DNA from: Gordionus sp. m RMFG-2023
Taxonomy: Eukaryota; Nematomorpha; Gordioida; Chordodea; Parachordodidae
Direction: 5' to 3'
DNA length: 64,000 nt
Assembly (NCBI RefSeq): GCF_954871325.1
Contig: NC_088775.1
Span: 73,013,561-73,077,560, forward strand
This document shows positions 47,851-59,085 of the stretch, one piece after another (position 1 is the first letter of the stretch; each line of letters opens with the position of its first letter). A model generated the notes under the pieces. The model ran no database searches. It saw only the letters and a program-made list of their open reading frames with translations, and was not told the DNA's origin. Position numbers and translations under genes: made by a program.

Positions 47851-48697
47851 TATAAAATTTGTATATACATAATAATGATTTTTCAATAAAATAAACAGAT
47901 ATTATTGCAAATTTTGTCAAATTTAGTCTACTCAATATAGTAATTTAGGATGGATATTGTATTTATTACTATAGCAAATAATTTTTCCAAAAATAAGTAA
48001 TACATGGGTTATTTTGGTATTTTTTTGTCCCAGTACCAATTTGAACATCAGCATTTTTTATTGAGGGTATATGAGTATCTTTAAGTAATGAATTGGGGAC
48101 TAAAAAAAATTTATTATTAAATTATATTTCTATAATATTTTTTTCTAAAATACTAATTTGTCTATACCTTATTAAATCCAAATAAAAATATACTGATATT
48201 ATTAGATCTTAAGCGTATTCGAAAAAAAAATTTTGGGGTTTTTTTCTGGGATTCGTTTCAGAATATTTAAATTTGAATTCCACAACATCGTTGCAATTTA
48301 TAATTAAACATTAAAAACTTTTAGAGCATGATAGAAATACACAGAGTGAGATTCAAGTTGAAGATAATGAGCAAACATCCAGTTCTTATATACCTATGTA
48401 AACATCCTACCAAGCAATCATTATAACAACATTAGTAATTTAGAACAAGAATGTCTATTAACATAATTTATAATAATAAATATTAGCAATATTTAATATG
48501 TTAACCATGTTATTAATTAATTTAATGTTTATTAATGTAATATAGTATTTTATCATTATGAAAGTTCTCATTTATTATCAATACATTGATTTTGTTTTCA
48601 ATTTATTTTATGTAATATTCAAATTGCAATGTATACACTAATAAATAAGATTTTAAAAAACAATGCATTTTATTTATGAATAAAATAAAATCTTTAC
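47851..48697. other. A+T-rich stretch of the LANCL intron
   Basis: No element ends or open frames recognised. Confidence 0.45.
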
Positions 48698-49460
48698 TTT
48701 CATAGTAATCATGTATAAATAGAAGACACATTAAATAACCAGCTTTACCATATAAAATTTCATTTGGAGATTGGTCACTGTCTTTTTTTTTCTCAGCAAT
48801 ATATTCATGCATTTTTATTAATCTTTAATTCAAGTAAAAACATTTTTTTAAATAATAACATACTTGATTAAACAATCATTTCTTTTTGCAAATTGGTTAA
48901 AATGAGTAAACACTAAAAATCTTACATATAATAGACCTGCCAAACCATTAATTAAAGATGGCCTATTTACATGTTTTGTTAATAAGTAATCAATGTTTGG
49001 TATATTAGCATAATATTTTGCCTTTGTTAACAAAGAATTCAATATATCAGATAATTTATCATCTTTATATCTTAACAAATTTTTAAAATGTGATTCCATA
49101 AATTTTTTCCCATAATGATTAGATAATAACAATATTCTTTGATATAAATGGATATAAAAGTAAGAATGACCTAGCCAAGTTTTTATATCTTATTAACTAA
49201 AATTTTTTACCTGAAACACCAGTATATATTGTATAATTGTAGTTAATTAAATTTTCATCACTCATTTCAGATTCATATGTTTCAAATAAATTAAAGAAAA
49301 CTTGTAAACACTTGTTTGCTAAATCAGATTTTAGCTAGAAAAAGTTGTATATAATTATAAATAACCTAAAATTTACAAAACTATGTGAAATTATTTGATT
49401 ATGCTGCAAGTTCAGAGATATGTATGGATTATTTAAATATTTTTTACTTATATCAGCCAT
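48698..49460 (-). CDS. LANCL: LanC-like protein (LANCL), N-terminal four exons
   Basis: Exons on the minus strand: 49,377-49,460 (start ATG, MADISKKYLNNPY, as in LANCL1 MAQRAFPNPY); 49,211-49,334 (NYNYTIYTGVSG, equivalent to GTGYTGWAG); 48,864-49,170 (YFYIHLYQ, then RPSLINGLAGLL); 48,698-48,822 (PNEILYGKAGYLMCLLFI, equivalent to PNEMLYGRIGYIYALLF). Introns are only 42, 40 and 41 nt with GT/AG ends, and phases agree. The last exon ends in phase 1 whereas the next one found (34,333) starts in phase 0. At least one small exon, expected to encode about 17-20 residues before ILKEGKRYS, is therefore still unplaced between 34,334 and 48,697. Residues around 75-110 are an insertion relative to vertebrate LANCL. 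No damage seen, so the gene is probably active. Confidence 0.88.
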
Positions 49461-49859
49461 AATGCTTATTTTTATAAGTAAAAAAATTTAAAAATTACAA
49501 TACGCAATAAAATAATGTGCCCAATATTTATATAAAGATTTAGGTCACAGTCATGTTTGACAGGTATTTTTCCTGTCACATTTTACTGATTGCATAATGA
49601 GATATGAACTTAAATTAATTTAAGTAGTGTTTGTTGTAGATTTTATATAATATTACTTAAAATAAAATATCATTTATTATGCATTTAAATCTTATTAATA
49701 TGTTAAAAAAACATACAACCATTTAATAAAATATAATTTCATAAATAAATAATATTAGTAAATGATACGATTTAGAAAAAAATCATAATAACAAAAAGAT
49801 AATATTAAAAATAAATAATAAATAAAGTAAAATACAAAATAAATAAGCTAATCCAGCAC
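49461..49859. promoter_or_regulatory. Presumed LANCL upstream region
   Basis: The ~400 bp between the LANCL start codon and the LINE fragment. Very A+T-rich; no TATA box or CpG feature can be singled out, so promoter function is inferred from position only. Confidence 0.3.
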
Positions 49860-50316
49860 ATTTATTCAAAACCTCCTCCCCATCAGAAGAGATTGAATTG
49901 ATGAAACAAATATAATTATCCATAAAAAAACCTTCGTGTGGCTCAACATAATTTTTCCTGTTTAGGCGACCAACGTCTTTAAAAAATTTTTAGCCAAATC
50001 ACCATATGTTGTTAAAGTGGGGCAAATGATTGGTACGAATATGTAATTAGAAGAATCAGGGCTGTATTTGGTGATCTTAAAATCTTAAGCTCTGTTCAGA
50101 GCATCCTTGTTAAAATTGTAAGGGGGTTCGTGTCCAGACAAGAAAAATTCCATATTAGAAACTTTCCTTATGACCATGGAATTTGGTGATTCCATAAGGA
50201 CGCCTACCATCAGAAAAGAGATCAGAAGGTTCCAATAAGGTAGGAAAACCAGTTGACCTAAGTGCAAGAGATATGACTTGATTGCACCTCGAGTGTCTGG
50301 TTTGCAGACTGGTATT
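49860..50316 (-). pseudogene. LINE C-terminal fragment (distal half)
   Basis: Minus-strand translation: RHSRCNQVISLALRSTGFP, LLEPSDLFSDGRRPYGIT, FLVWTRT, DVGRLNRKNYVEPHEGFFMD. This matches the ...GRHxRHNALNDxIxRAL...GIPxxLEPxGLxRxDGKRPDG...W...LVWDxT region found near the C-terminus of invertebrate LINE/reverse-transcriptase proteins. Several frameshifts and stops. It begins exactly where the TAGTGTTGTTAAA terminus ends (50,317); the matching upstream half is at 62,036-62,570. Confidence 0.75.
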
Positions 50317-50612
50317 TAGTGTTGTTAAATGGTTGGTTTTTTTTTGACCACGACCCCGAGTCAAAGTCGTAAAAATTGGCCCAACCCAGAGCCAGGGTCG
50401 AAAAATCGACCACGACCCAGCCTGACCCATTGGGCCTGTTAAGCCGACCCGGGTTGGCATACTGGGTCGGTCTGCTTGGTCGACTTGCTGGGTCGGTCTG
50501 CTGGGTCGGCCTGCTGGGTTGGCTTGCTGGGTCAATTTGTTGAATATATAGAAAATTAAACTAGTTTGTTTTAATCCGGGTTCATTGTTTTTGATATTAG
50601 AAAGATGTTTTT
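50317..50612. repeat. Left terminal region with 15-bp minisatellite
   Basis: TAGTGTTGTTAAA, then GACCACGACCC phrases, then about six copies of a GGGTCGGTCTGCT-type repeat (50,448-50,534), then the segment shared with 20,100 and 61,790. Confidence 0.8.
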
Positions 50613-51735
50613 TTTAATTTATTTATAAGTAAATTATAACTTTTTATATCTTCTTATCTTATCTATCATATTGGTCATAGATCTGCCGAAAGTAAGCGAA
50701 TGTGAATTATAAGGAGGCCCACCCTCCCTATAATTTTGCTGAATTTTTTTTCTCAGGGATACCAACACTTGTACAGATGTATATTTATCAAAATGAGTGG
50801 AATTACGCCCTATCCAATTTGTAGTTCTAGAGTGAGGTATAGTTATGGGTGTGAAGGAGAAAAAAGTAAGAAAATAAAATATCTTCTAAATACAAAATAG
50901 CTATTAATTATTTACTTAAAAAAAATTTCATTTTAGATATTGTATTTTAAACTAAATATTATGTAATCAGTAAAATACATATGACTTGATAGATTTTCCT
51001 AACGTTATATATTTTTAACTTCACTTTGTAATAATTATATTTTGCTTCTCATAGTTTTTTTCTAACATCAAATTTATATACCTTTATCATACTATTTGGG
51101 TCTATAAGGTAAGGTGCCTAGTCATGATGAATATTAATCTTATACGGATGTATAAAATAACATTATCATAAAAAATAAAATTTTATAGGTAAGATATAGT
51201 TAATTTAGAAAACTAGAAAACATTAATTTAGAAATTAAAAGTCAAGAGAGTAATAGATATATTTTATTTATTTGTTATAAAATATCTATAAATAATCAAA
51301 AAGGGTGTAACAAAATGCCAGAAAAATATCTTAAAAGAAAAAAAATATTTTGAAAAAAAATTGATATTTTTTTTAAATTATAAAATGATGTGAAGTTTTA
51401 TTTTGTTCCTCTGTTTATATTTTCGTTCGATTAAAGAAAATTTTCTTTGCAGCCCGATATATAAACCAACATATTTTTATTTTAAAATATAATATTTTTA
51501 CTTTTATATAATAATATGTTGTGATGATTTAATGAAACATATTGACCATATTTTTCAGTTTTATAAGCATTATTGAAATTTCTTTTATTTCTTTTGTTGT
51601 ACATTTGTAAAGATTATAATTATATATGCATGTGTTTAAATTACTTTTATTAAAATAAAATTTTTATTACTTTTATTAAAACAAGTTTTTTTTTTAATTT
51701 TAAAAAATTGATTACTTTTATAAATTGTGGACCAG
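50613..51735. other. A+T-rich, no recognised gene
   Basis: Contains a possible splice acceptor (TTTTTTTTCTCAG, ending near 50,757) followed by a short open stretch to about 50,900 that could be an upstream exon of the coding piece at 51,736; I cannot identify it. Confidence 0.4.
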
Positions 51736-51983
51736 GATGACATTATTTTCACCCCATTAGACAGTTTATCATTCTTGGATGATTCCACAAATTTCTTTGA
51801 ATCTTTACTATTGAATAGTCAATCTCAATTTGGTAAAGATCTTCAGGTAAATTTATATTTCTGTTAGCTATGTTATAAAATCATATAAATGATAATTTTT
51901 TAAAGATATTAGATAAAAGTTTGATCCCGTTGAAATCTAGCAATGATCTTTGCAAAAAAATATTTGTGGAAACACCGAAGAAA
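51736..51983 (+). CDS. Unrecognised two-exon coding piece, interrupted at its 3' end
   Basis: Exon a 51,736-51,846 (37 codons: DDIIFTPLDSLSFLDDSTN, then FFESLLLNSQSQFGKDLQ) ends at CAG|GTAAAT. A 59-nt intron follows, then exon b starts at 51,906 after TTAAAG in the same phase: ILDKSLIPLKSS, NDLCKKIFVETPKK. At 51,984 a transposable element begins. Beyond the element, at 54,099, the sequence continues ATT TGT AAC GAA CGA TGA in the same frame, so the original protein ended KKICNER. Acidic/hydrophobic and Ser/Asn-rich, it looks like the C-terminal tail of a regulatory protein, but I do not recognise the family. It may be a host gene exon or cargo of the large composite element. Upstream exons are not identified. 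Confidence 0.5.
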
Positions 51984-54094
51984 GGGTTCCACGTCAATTC
52001 GGCGCGGAAAACTCGGCGCGGCGTCAATTCGGCGCATCGTCAATTCAGCGCGGCTACAACTCGGCGCAACGTCAATTCGGCGCGGCGACAATTCGGCGCA
52101 ACGTCAATTCAGCGCGGCGTCAATTCGGCGAAACGTCAATTCGGCGCGTATCTAATACAGTTGCAATTTATTATAAATTTATTAGTATAAAAAAAAGGAT
52201 GATTAAATAGAAATGATTTTGAATGTTGGTCATATTAATTATTTCTTCGTATTTTTTTTTACAAAAATCTCAATTTTATTTACTAAATGTGTAATATCAA
52301 TAAAAAAAAATTAACAAATACCGATTTCCTTACTGGACCAATTTACCACATTATAAGGTAGGGGAGACTGGGGTTAGTCGAACCGATTTTTAAATTGGCT
52401 ATAGCTCCTGGTTTTTTAGATAATATAAAAAAAATATATGATTAGATACCTAAAACTATACTCTATAAAGGTTCCTTATAAAAAATTTTAAGAATATAAT
52501 CATTTTTTTTTTGAATTTTACTTTTTGTAAAAGAACAATTTTGTCCAACAAGCCCCAATAGCGGGTAAATTAAGGCAAGTTATATATAAAAATTGAAACT
52601 TAATTTTGGTTAATTTAATAAACATTTTGTATTTTTTTATTTACTAACTGCCATAATTGACGTGTATGTTTTAGCAAGCCCTGCTAACTCTAAATTTCTG
52701 GATATAATAAATACTCATAAAACTTTCCCAAATTATAAAAACTTCATCAATATTTTATTTCTTAAATAAAATTTTTAATAATTATTTCAAAAGATTTTTT
52801 GTCTATAGACGTAAACTAATAAAACTATATTATGATAAAATTTTAACCTTCTGGTGTATTTAATTTTAAGATGAGATTAAGTGGTTTGCCAAGCCCCGGT
52901 ACCTAACCCCAGTCTCCCCTATTTTGATTAGTAGCCAATATTGTGTAAGCGAGATTTTGCGCTAAATGTAAGAAAAGTTTGGACTTCTATCTCTAATCTT
53001 ACATGTTATTATGGCTAAAATCTTAATCGAACCAAATCGGACGTTTAACAGCACTAATGTTGATCCAATAAAATTCAAATTAAGACTGATTCATTTTTTA
53101 GATTTATTAAAAATCCTTAAAATAATTCTATTAATCATTTTAAATATATATTATGTTTAACTAATTTTTTCTATTATAAAATAATCAAATTTCATGGCTG
53201 TTTATGATTGGTATTTAGGATTTATGCTAAGAAATCGTAATATCTCCTTTATGTCCAAAATGTTTATTAAATTAACCTAAATTAAGTTTCAATTTTTATA
53301 TATAATTTGCTTCAATTTTTATATATAATTTGCTTCAATTTATAAGTATTATGATATTTTTAACAATAAAACAATAAAATTATTCTATACGTATCATTAT
53401 TAATAAATAAAAATGCATTTCAATTTATTATGGCTAAAAAAACCAATGATTTAGGAAGCCCCTTGAATTTGCCTCACCCCGCTATTGGGGCTTTTTGGAT
53501 ATTATTTTTACTTTTTCAAAAAGTAAAATTTAAAAAAAATGATTATATTCTTAAAATTTTTATAAGGTACCTTTATAGAGTATAGTTTTAGGAGGTATCT
53601 AATCATATTATTTTTTATATTATCTAAAAAAATCAGGAGCTAAATTTTGTAAAAATCAGTCCGACTAACCCCAGTCTCCCCTACCTTATAATGTGGTAAA
53701 TTGGACCAGCAAGGAAATCGGTATAAATATTGGTTGTTAATTTTTTTTATTGATATTACACATTTAGTAAATAAAATTGAGATTTTTGTAAAAAAAAATA
53801 AGAAGAAATAATTAATATGACCAACATTCAAAATCATTTCTATTTAATCATCATTTTTTTATACTAATAAATTTATAATAAAATGTATCTGTATTAGATA
53901 CACGCCGAATTGACGTTGAGCCGAATTTTCGCCGCGCCGAATTGACGTTGCGCCGAGTTGTCGCCGCTCTGAATTGACGTTGCGCCGAGTTGTCGCCACG
54001 CTGAATTGACGATGCGCCGAATTGATGCCGCGCCGAGTTTTCTGCGCCGAATTGTCGTGCGCCGAATTTTCCGCGCTGAATTGACGTGATACCC
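51984..54094. mobile_element. 2.1-kb element with minisatellite-bearing inverted ends, 4-bp target duplication
   Basis: Begins GGGTTCCACGTCAATTC and ends with the complement of GGGTATCACGTCAATTC; GAAA on both sides (51,980-51,983 and 54,095-54,098). Each end carries about ten units of a ~15-bp repeat of the form CGTCAATTCGGCGCG (51,990-52,148 and 53,908-54,085). Inward, both arms continue as inverted repeat to about 52,640 and 53,255. No transposase. The terminal GGG and 4-bp duplication resemble the Sola-like element at 43,894, but relatedness is not shown. Confidence 0.85.
52361..52919. mobile_element. MITE with TA duplication nested in the left arm
   Basis: Ends GGGGAGACTGGGGTTAG and CTAACCCCAGTCTCCCC, each next to TA (52,359-52,360 and 52,920-52,921), as in Tc1/mariner-type MITEs. 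A second, incomplete inverted copy of its left part lies at about 53,440-53,681 within the right arm. Confidence 0.8.
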
Positions 54095-54172
54095 GAAAAT
54101 TTGTAACGAACGATGATTATAATTAATATATTTTTTTTACCTTGTTTAACCTTCGTTTTTAAGTAATAAGAT

Positions 54173-56315
54173 TAGTATTGTTAAATAGCTGAGCCAAACC
54201 AACTTAGCCCTAAACTCAGTCAGTTTTTGAGTCGAAAAATCGACTCAGACTCAAGTCGGCTCAGTAGTTGGCTCAAGCCGACTTTTGAGCAGAAATTTAT
54301 TTATTTGTGAATAAGAATTTTAATATTATAATTATGTAGAAATAGTGTGCCATCTCTATTTTGAGGGAAAAAATTTAAACTAGCTCGATGAGCAACATGA
54401 GTGAGCTAGCTAAATTTGTTCCATAACTTTTAGATGGCACTATACCCCTTGCCCGAACCCTATTTTTTAAAAAATAATTTCGATTAGGGCCTAATATATT
54501 TTTTTCGAACAGGGTCGGCTTAAATTTTTATCTTGCGATATCATTACATTTTGTCAAATAAATTGATATATTTAATTCTTGTTAGAAGCCAGACGCTATT
54601 ATTCTTTATAGAATATATTTTTTATTTTAAATATGGATATAACAAAATTTTAGAGAATATTTCATCATATATTTTTATTATTAAAAATAAATTTCAAAAT
54701 GTAGATATTTTATACAGATTATAATATTAAAAATTTTTACTGTATAAAAACTTTAAAAAAAAGTAATTTAACAATTACATAAAATATAAGTGATTCTTAT
54801 GCAAATAATGGTAAAAATAAGACGATAAAAAGTCAGATAAATGTTTTTTTAAGTCAATATTAACTTTATTTTGAATATAATAGTAGAATGATCGATATTA
54901 TCAATTTTTTAAATTCATTGTAATTCAATAACTAACGTTTAGCTCTCAGTAGTTCTGATGCATATTCAATATTATCATTTTCTTTAATATTTTTAATCGA
55001 TTTTCCTGATATCAAGATCTTCAATAGATTTCTATTTTTGTAAGAATATCCCAAATCAACCTATTTCTTTCTAAAAAAAAGTAAAGCTAGGAATTGGTAG
55101 TCTCTTAATTGGGCATGGTTGGCAAACGGAATTGATTATTTCTTACGGAAATTACTGATTACCATATAACTATTAAACATGTCGTTTATACTTCTGAAAT
55201 TAATTATAACATAATTTAGTCACCACCACCTTCGGGGACCTAAAAATAATACATTATGATGACATGTATTTATATCATTTTTCTCTTTTTAAACATATTT
55301 TTAATATTTTTTTCTTCCGATTTTTTTAGAGTGTTTGACCAGGTCAATTGACTGAATTTGACTTGTCAATTGACCGACTTGCCAACCCTGATTAATTGCA
55401 TAAATTTTATGAGTTAATACAAAAATTATATAAATGTTATAATTAAGAATTCATTTTATGAAAAAATTGGATAATTCATTTAGAAACAAATTTTTATCTA
55501 TAATAATCTCCTTATAAATATTTAATAGGGTTACATTTAAATGTTTTTTTACCGGTGGTATCTCTAAAATAAGTTTTTAACCTTTTTAAAGTTGAAAAAG
55601 TCTTTCATTAGTAAAGATACGAATTGGTAGGGAAGCTAAAATAATTATAATGTTTTGATATTATAGGCAGGGAATCTAAAGTGCAATTACACATGGAAAG
55701 AGCTTGCATAACATTTTTTGGTTTTAAAGAATACTCTATTCTGTCAAGATTTTTTTACCAAAATTCGATATCACAAAGTAACTATCATATGTGAGACTGC
55801 TGCATCAGCGTAAAAGATTTTCTTACTATCCTCTCGTGTTTCAAATGTAATCAACAGTTAGACTCGACCGGCAAAAGAAAATAAAAGCTTTTTAATATAA
55901 AATTATGAATAATATTCTTTTCTTTAATTGAAATAAAAATTTATCAATAAGGGGAATAAAAATGTTTATTTTATAAAAATCCTCAATCGCAGATGCATCA
56001 ATATTTGAGCGATTGGATTATCTAGAAACTACTGTTCATATTTTAATTTCTATATTAAAAAATAAATTATTATGTAAAAAAAAATTTTAAAGCAAAAAAA
56101 TTATATGAGGCAGCTTGGCATGGTACACAAATTCTAGATTATTTTATTATATTCTTTCTAAATAGTAAATATAAATATAAACTTTGGCTCAAAATTACAC
56201 TCGAGAAGTTCCAGTGCCGTCTTGATCCAACTCCTGGGTGGGCTTGAGCCTGAGCCAATTTTTACGACTCCGACTCAAGGTCTGAGCAGTAAAAACTCAC
56301 TTTTTAACAACACTA
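54173..56315 (-). mobile_element. hAT element with TAGTATTGTTAAA ends and ZMYM1-like relic
   Basis: Left end TAGTATTGTTAAATAGC; right end TTTTTAACAACACTA. Flanking octamers AATAAGAT and ACTAAGAT differ at one position. Both ends carry GAGTCGAAAAATCGACTC/CGACTCCGACTC-type repeats. 55,665-56,040 (minus) is the same transposase C-terminal region as 2,225-2,512 plus 8,832-8,930, here uninterrupted. Confidence 0.82.
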
Positions 56316-56416
56316 ACTAAGATTTTAGTTTTTTTGCAATTTCAAAAAATTTTAGTATTTTATTGTGTCATAATTAACATTTATTTCAAATAGGGTGTTA
56401 ATTTTTTAAATATTTT

Positions 56417-56650
56417 TTATTTCAAATGCACAGATATATCATCTTTAAATCTTATATCTCTTTCCTCATTTTTGGCATCTCGTTTGATGAATAACGCCAT
56501 GATATCTTCTTTTATCTCTCCTAAAGATAACCTTTTAAACTCAGCCTTGACAGCCTGGGTATCTTTAGCTCCACCTGAAGCTGTCTTACCCACGATCTTA
56601 ACACACCAATCTATTTTCGAACCTTTAATTAAAAAAAATTTTTAAATAAT
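56417..56650 (-). CDS. Unrecognised open stretch, ~70 codons to a stop
   Basis: Minus-strand frame: LIKGSKIDWCVKIVGKTASG, GAKDTQAVKAEFKRL, SLGEIKEDIMALFIKRD, AKNEERDIRFKDDI, SVHLK, stop. Base composition is much less A+T-rich than its surroundings, suggesting real coding sequence. No start codon in the expected place, so it is a fragment or a downstream exon. Its charged, helix-prone character is all I can state; it lies between a hAT and a LINE fragment, so a transposon origin is likely. Confidence 0.4.
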
Positions 56651-56689
56651 CTCATCAAACCCCTTTTTGGAATATATTCAACTATTACA

Positions 56690-57235
56690 GAATGCTGACT
56701 GTACTAGTGGATGAATGGTTGGAAGCATTACCAAGTCGTAACCTAGGTAACCTCTTATCAGATGAACAATTAAGAGTTGCCATAGGCCATCGACTTGGAT
56801 GTAACATTGTTCAACCACATACATGCATATAATGTAAAATATTAGTTGACTCCAAAGGGAGACATGGTCTAAATTGTATATATAGTCAAGGCAGGCATGC
56901 AAGGCATGCAGCAATTAATTTAGCTATTAGCCGTTCTCTTACCAGGGCCCGAATACCAAACATCCTGGAGCCTACAAATTTATCGTTAGATGATGGCTTA
57001 AGACCAGATGGCTTAACTTCCGTGCCTTGGTCTTTAGGGAAATCCTTAATTTGGGACTTCACATGCGTATCTTCTTTCCCAAAAAATTTAAATTCTAATC
57101 CGGTTGATATAGCCGAGAAAAAAAAAACAATGAAATATTCCATTCACAAATTATATTTTTACACCGATTGTTATCTCTTCCCTTGGACATATGCCAAGCG
57201 GAACTTTAAAGTTTTTAAAAAATATAGGGGATAAG
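56690..57235 (+). pseudogene. LINE C-terminal fragment
   Basis: Plus-strand translation gives LPSRNLGNLLSDEQLRVAIG, CNIVQPHTC, VDSKGRHGLNC, QGRHARHAAINLAISRSL, NILEPTNLSLDDGLRPDG, VPWSLGKSLIWDFTCVSSFP, then AEKKK and YTDCYLFPWTY. This is the same LINE domain as at 49,860 and 62,036 and serves as an unsplit reference for them. Internal stops or frameshifts occur near 56,830. No reverse transcriptase core present. Confidence 0.75.
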
Positions 57236-57431
57236 ACAAGAGCCCTTACATCAGAACCTAAAGAATTTTATTTTTTAAAACAAAACCTTCAAATCACAAT
57301 TTTAAAATATAATTACGCATGTTTTTTGGGAACTTGTAGTCCCACCTCCGTTTTTATATAATATTGTTTTATTTTATTTTATTTTATATTTGATGTGAGA
57401 AAACTATATTAAATAATACATTACTAATAAG

Positions 57432-58543
57432 CAGAGTTGTTAACGCTCCTTTTTAAAGGTAGCTAACTCCCGCTCCCGCTTTTACCTTCTCAAGAGGAGC
57501 TAGCTCCCGCTACCGCTACTACATTTTTAAAAGGAGATAGCTCCCGCTTCAAGTAATGGAGTGCCCCTCCATAACCGCTCCTTTGATTTTCATTTTTTTT
57601 AGAAGATATACGAAACAAAATCATATTTTTTTATCAAAAAGTTTTATTTATATTAAAATCTATCAAAGTATTTATAACCTTTTATTAGCATTTAAAAGTA
57701 ATAAATTTTCTAAATTAGAATCTAACAAACATTCATGCCTCTCCCCTAAGACCTCTTTTGCAATACTAAATAGGCGCTCCTCAGGAGCACTAGAGGAAAG
57801 CGAGGTATTATATTTTATAAAGATATTTTTTAATTAAGGGAATTTCTCAAAAATAGTAATTTTGGTATCATTATTTAAAAAATATTTGTCCAATATATTA
57901 TCTTCCTGATGGTCAATTTCATGGAATCCAAAAAAATCTTCTAAATCATTTTGTTAAAATAAAGATTTTTTACTTTTAGATGCTTTTTTAGATTGAAGCT
58001 GCTTACTTTTGAAAATTAAATAGTTTTCAAACACAAAAGACATTTTGCCCTTAAATTTGTTTGATCATTTGGATTAAAATCTTTTAGAAGTTTAAAATAT
58101 TTTTTGTATGATGGAAATGGAAATTCGATTTCTTCATTTATGATCTCTAAATCCATAATATCTAAAATTAATTTTTGTTGTATATCTATAAAATGAATAT
58201 TGACTTACAAGATTTTCCAAAAAATTTTCAATATAAAGAGGAAAAACTTGATGTTTAATATTTAAAATGATTAGATGAATCAATATAAAGCTCGGCTAAA
58301 CATATAATAATGGATAAATTTAAATTAACTAAAATTTTATTTTTATTGAATTTTAATTAACAAATATTATTAATATTTATAAAATAATTTAATTTATACA
58401 TTAAATTTAAAGAAGCGGTGGTGCGGCCCTCCTTCATTCCAGCCCTAAAAGGAGCTAGCTCTCGCTCCCACTCCTCAATTTTAGAAAGGAGTGGTACTCC
58501 AGGTGCTTTTGAAAAAATGTAGCGGCGCTCCTTGACAACTATG
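57432..58543 (-). mobile_element. hAT element, exact 8-bp target duplication
   Basis: Flanked by CTAATAAG (57,424-57,431 and 58,544-58,551). Ends CAGAGTTGTTAACGCTCC and CGCTCCTTGACAACTATG. Subterminal AGGAGCTAGCTCCCGCT-type repeats at both ends. Minus-strand hATC: EERLFSIAKEVLGERHECLL and NLENLLLLNANKRL (57,690-57,800), with more C-terminal-region sequence up to about 57,960. Decayed elsewhere. Confidence 0.88.
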
Positions 58544-58624
58544 CTAATAAGGTATTACAAAAAAAATTAATGATTATTTGAGCAAAAATAATGAAGTTTT
58601 AATGTCAAAAGTTTATTTATATTT

Positions 58625-59085
58625 TTAGCCAATTTGCGAAAACATATTGTATCTCTACACCCACAATCCTTATCCTCAGAATCTGTTAAAGTACCAGATA
58701 CATTGTATGGTTCGAGGAAATTATCCCCTGATGAAAATTACAAGGTTTTACATAATAATTAGTTAATTTAAATATTTTATATTAAGGAATGCGTACATTA
58801 TACCAAATCTAGCTACAGAAGAAATCGAAGAATACCTAGCAGCTCCGGTAGCTCAAACGTCCGTTGATATAGTGGATTGGTGGTGTAGAAACTCGAAACG
58901 TTTTCCAAAGCTCTCGACAATGGCCAAAGATTACTTATCCCAACAATCTACGTCCGTAGCCAGCGAACGCACTATTACTAAGAAAAGGAATCGAATGTCA
59001 GCGACAACTTTGAAACAATGTCTATGTGTGAATTCGTGGGATGTTAACATTTTAAATTTGCGCGAAGAATATTTTATGTAATTTA
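58625..59085 (+). pseudogene. hAT transposase relic (finger end plus hATC)
   Basis: 58,628-58,740 reads ANLRKHIVSLHPQSL, like the end of a BED zinc finger. 58,800-59,081 reads IEEYLAAPVAQTSVDIVDWW, RFPKLSTMAKDYLSQQSTS, VASERTITKKRNRMSATTLK, CLCVNSW: a nearly full hATC domain lacking the short FSkAG segment. The catalytic middle is missing, an internal deletion. Plus strand; possibly the former transposase of the block bounded at 50,317 and 62,035. Confidence 0.75.

Larger units (their letters stand above)
34334..48697 (-). other. LANCL large intron interval with transposon insertions
   Basis: About 14.4 kb between recognised exons. 34,340-39,600 shows no gene I can name; the least A+T-rich part is 36,100-36,600. 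Later parts hold hAT relics, a hAT with an open frame, and a MULE relic split by a DDE transposon. One missing LANCL exon should be somewhere here. Confidence 0.7.

Noticed and set aside
50155-50535. A 126-residue Pro/Arg/Gln-rich minus-strand frame
   Set aside because: It spans the terminus of the composite block (minisatellite) and the LINE fragment; chance fusion of two elements.
51990-52150. Regularly spaced G+C-rich repeats that could suggest a CRISPR-like array or a coding repeat gene
   Set aside because: Units are contiguous ~15-bp tandem repeats without unique spacers, mirrored at 53,908-54,085 as an element end; eukaryotic context.
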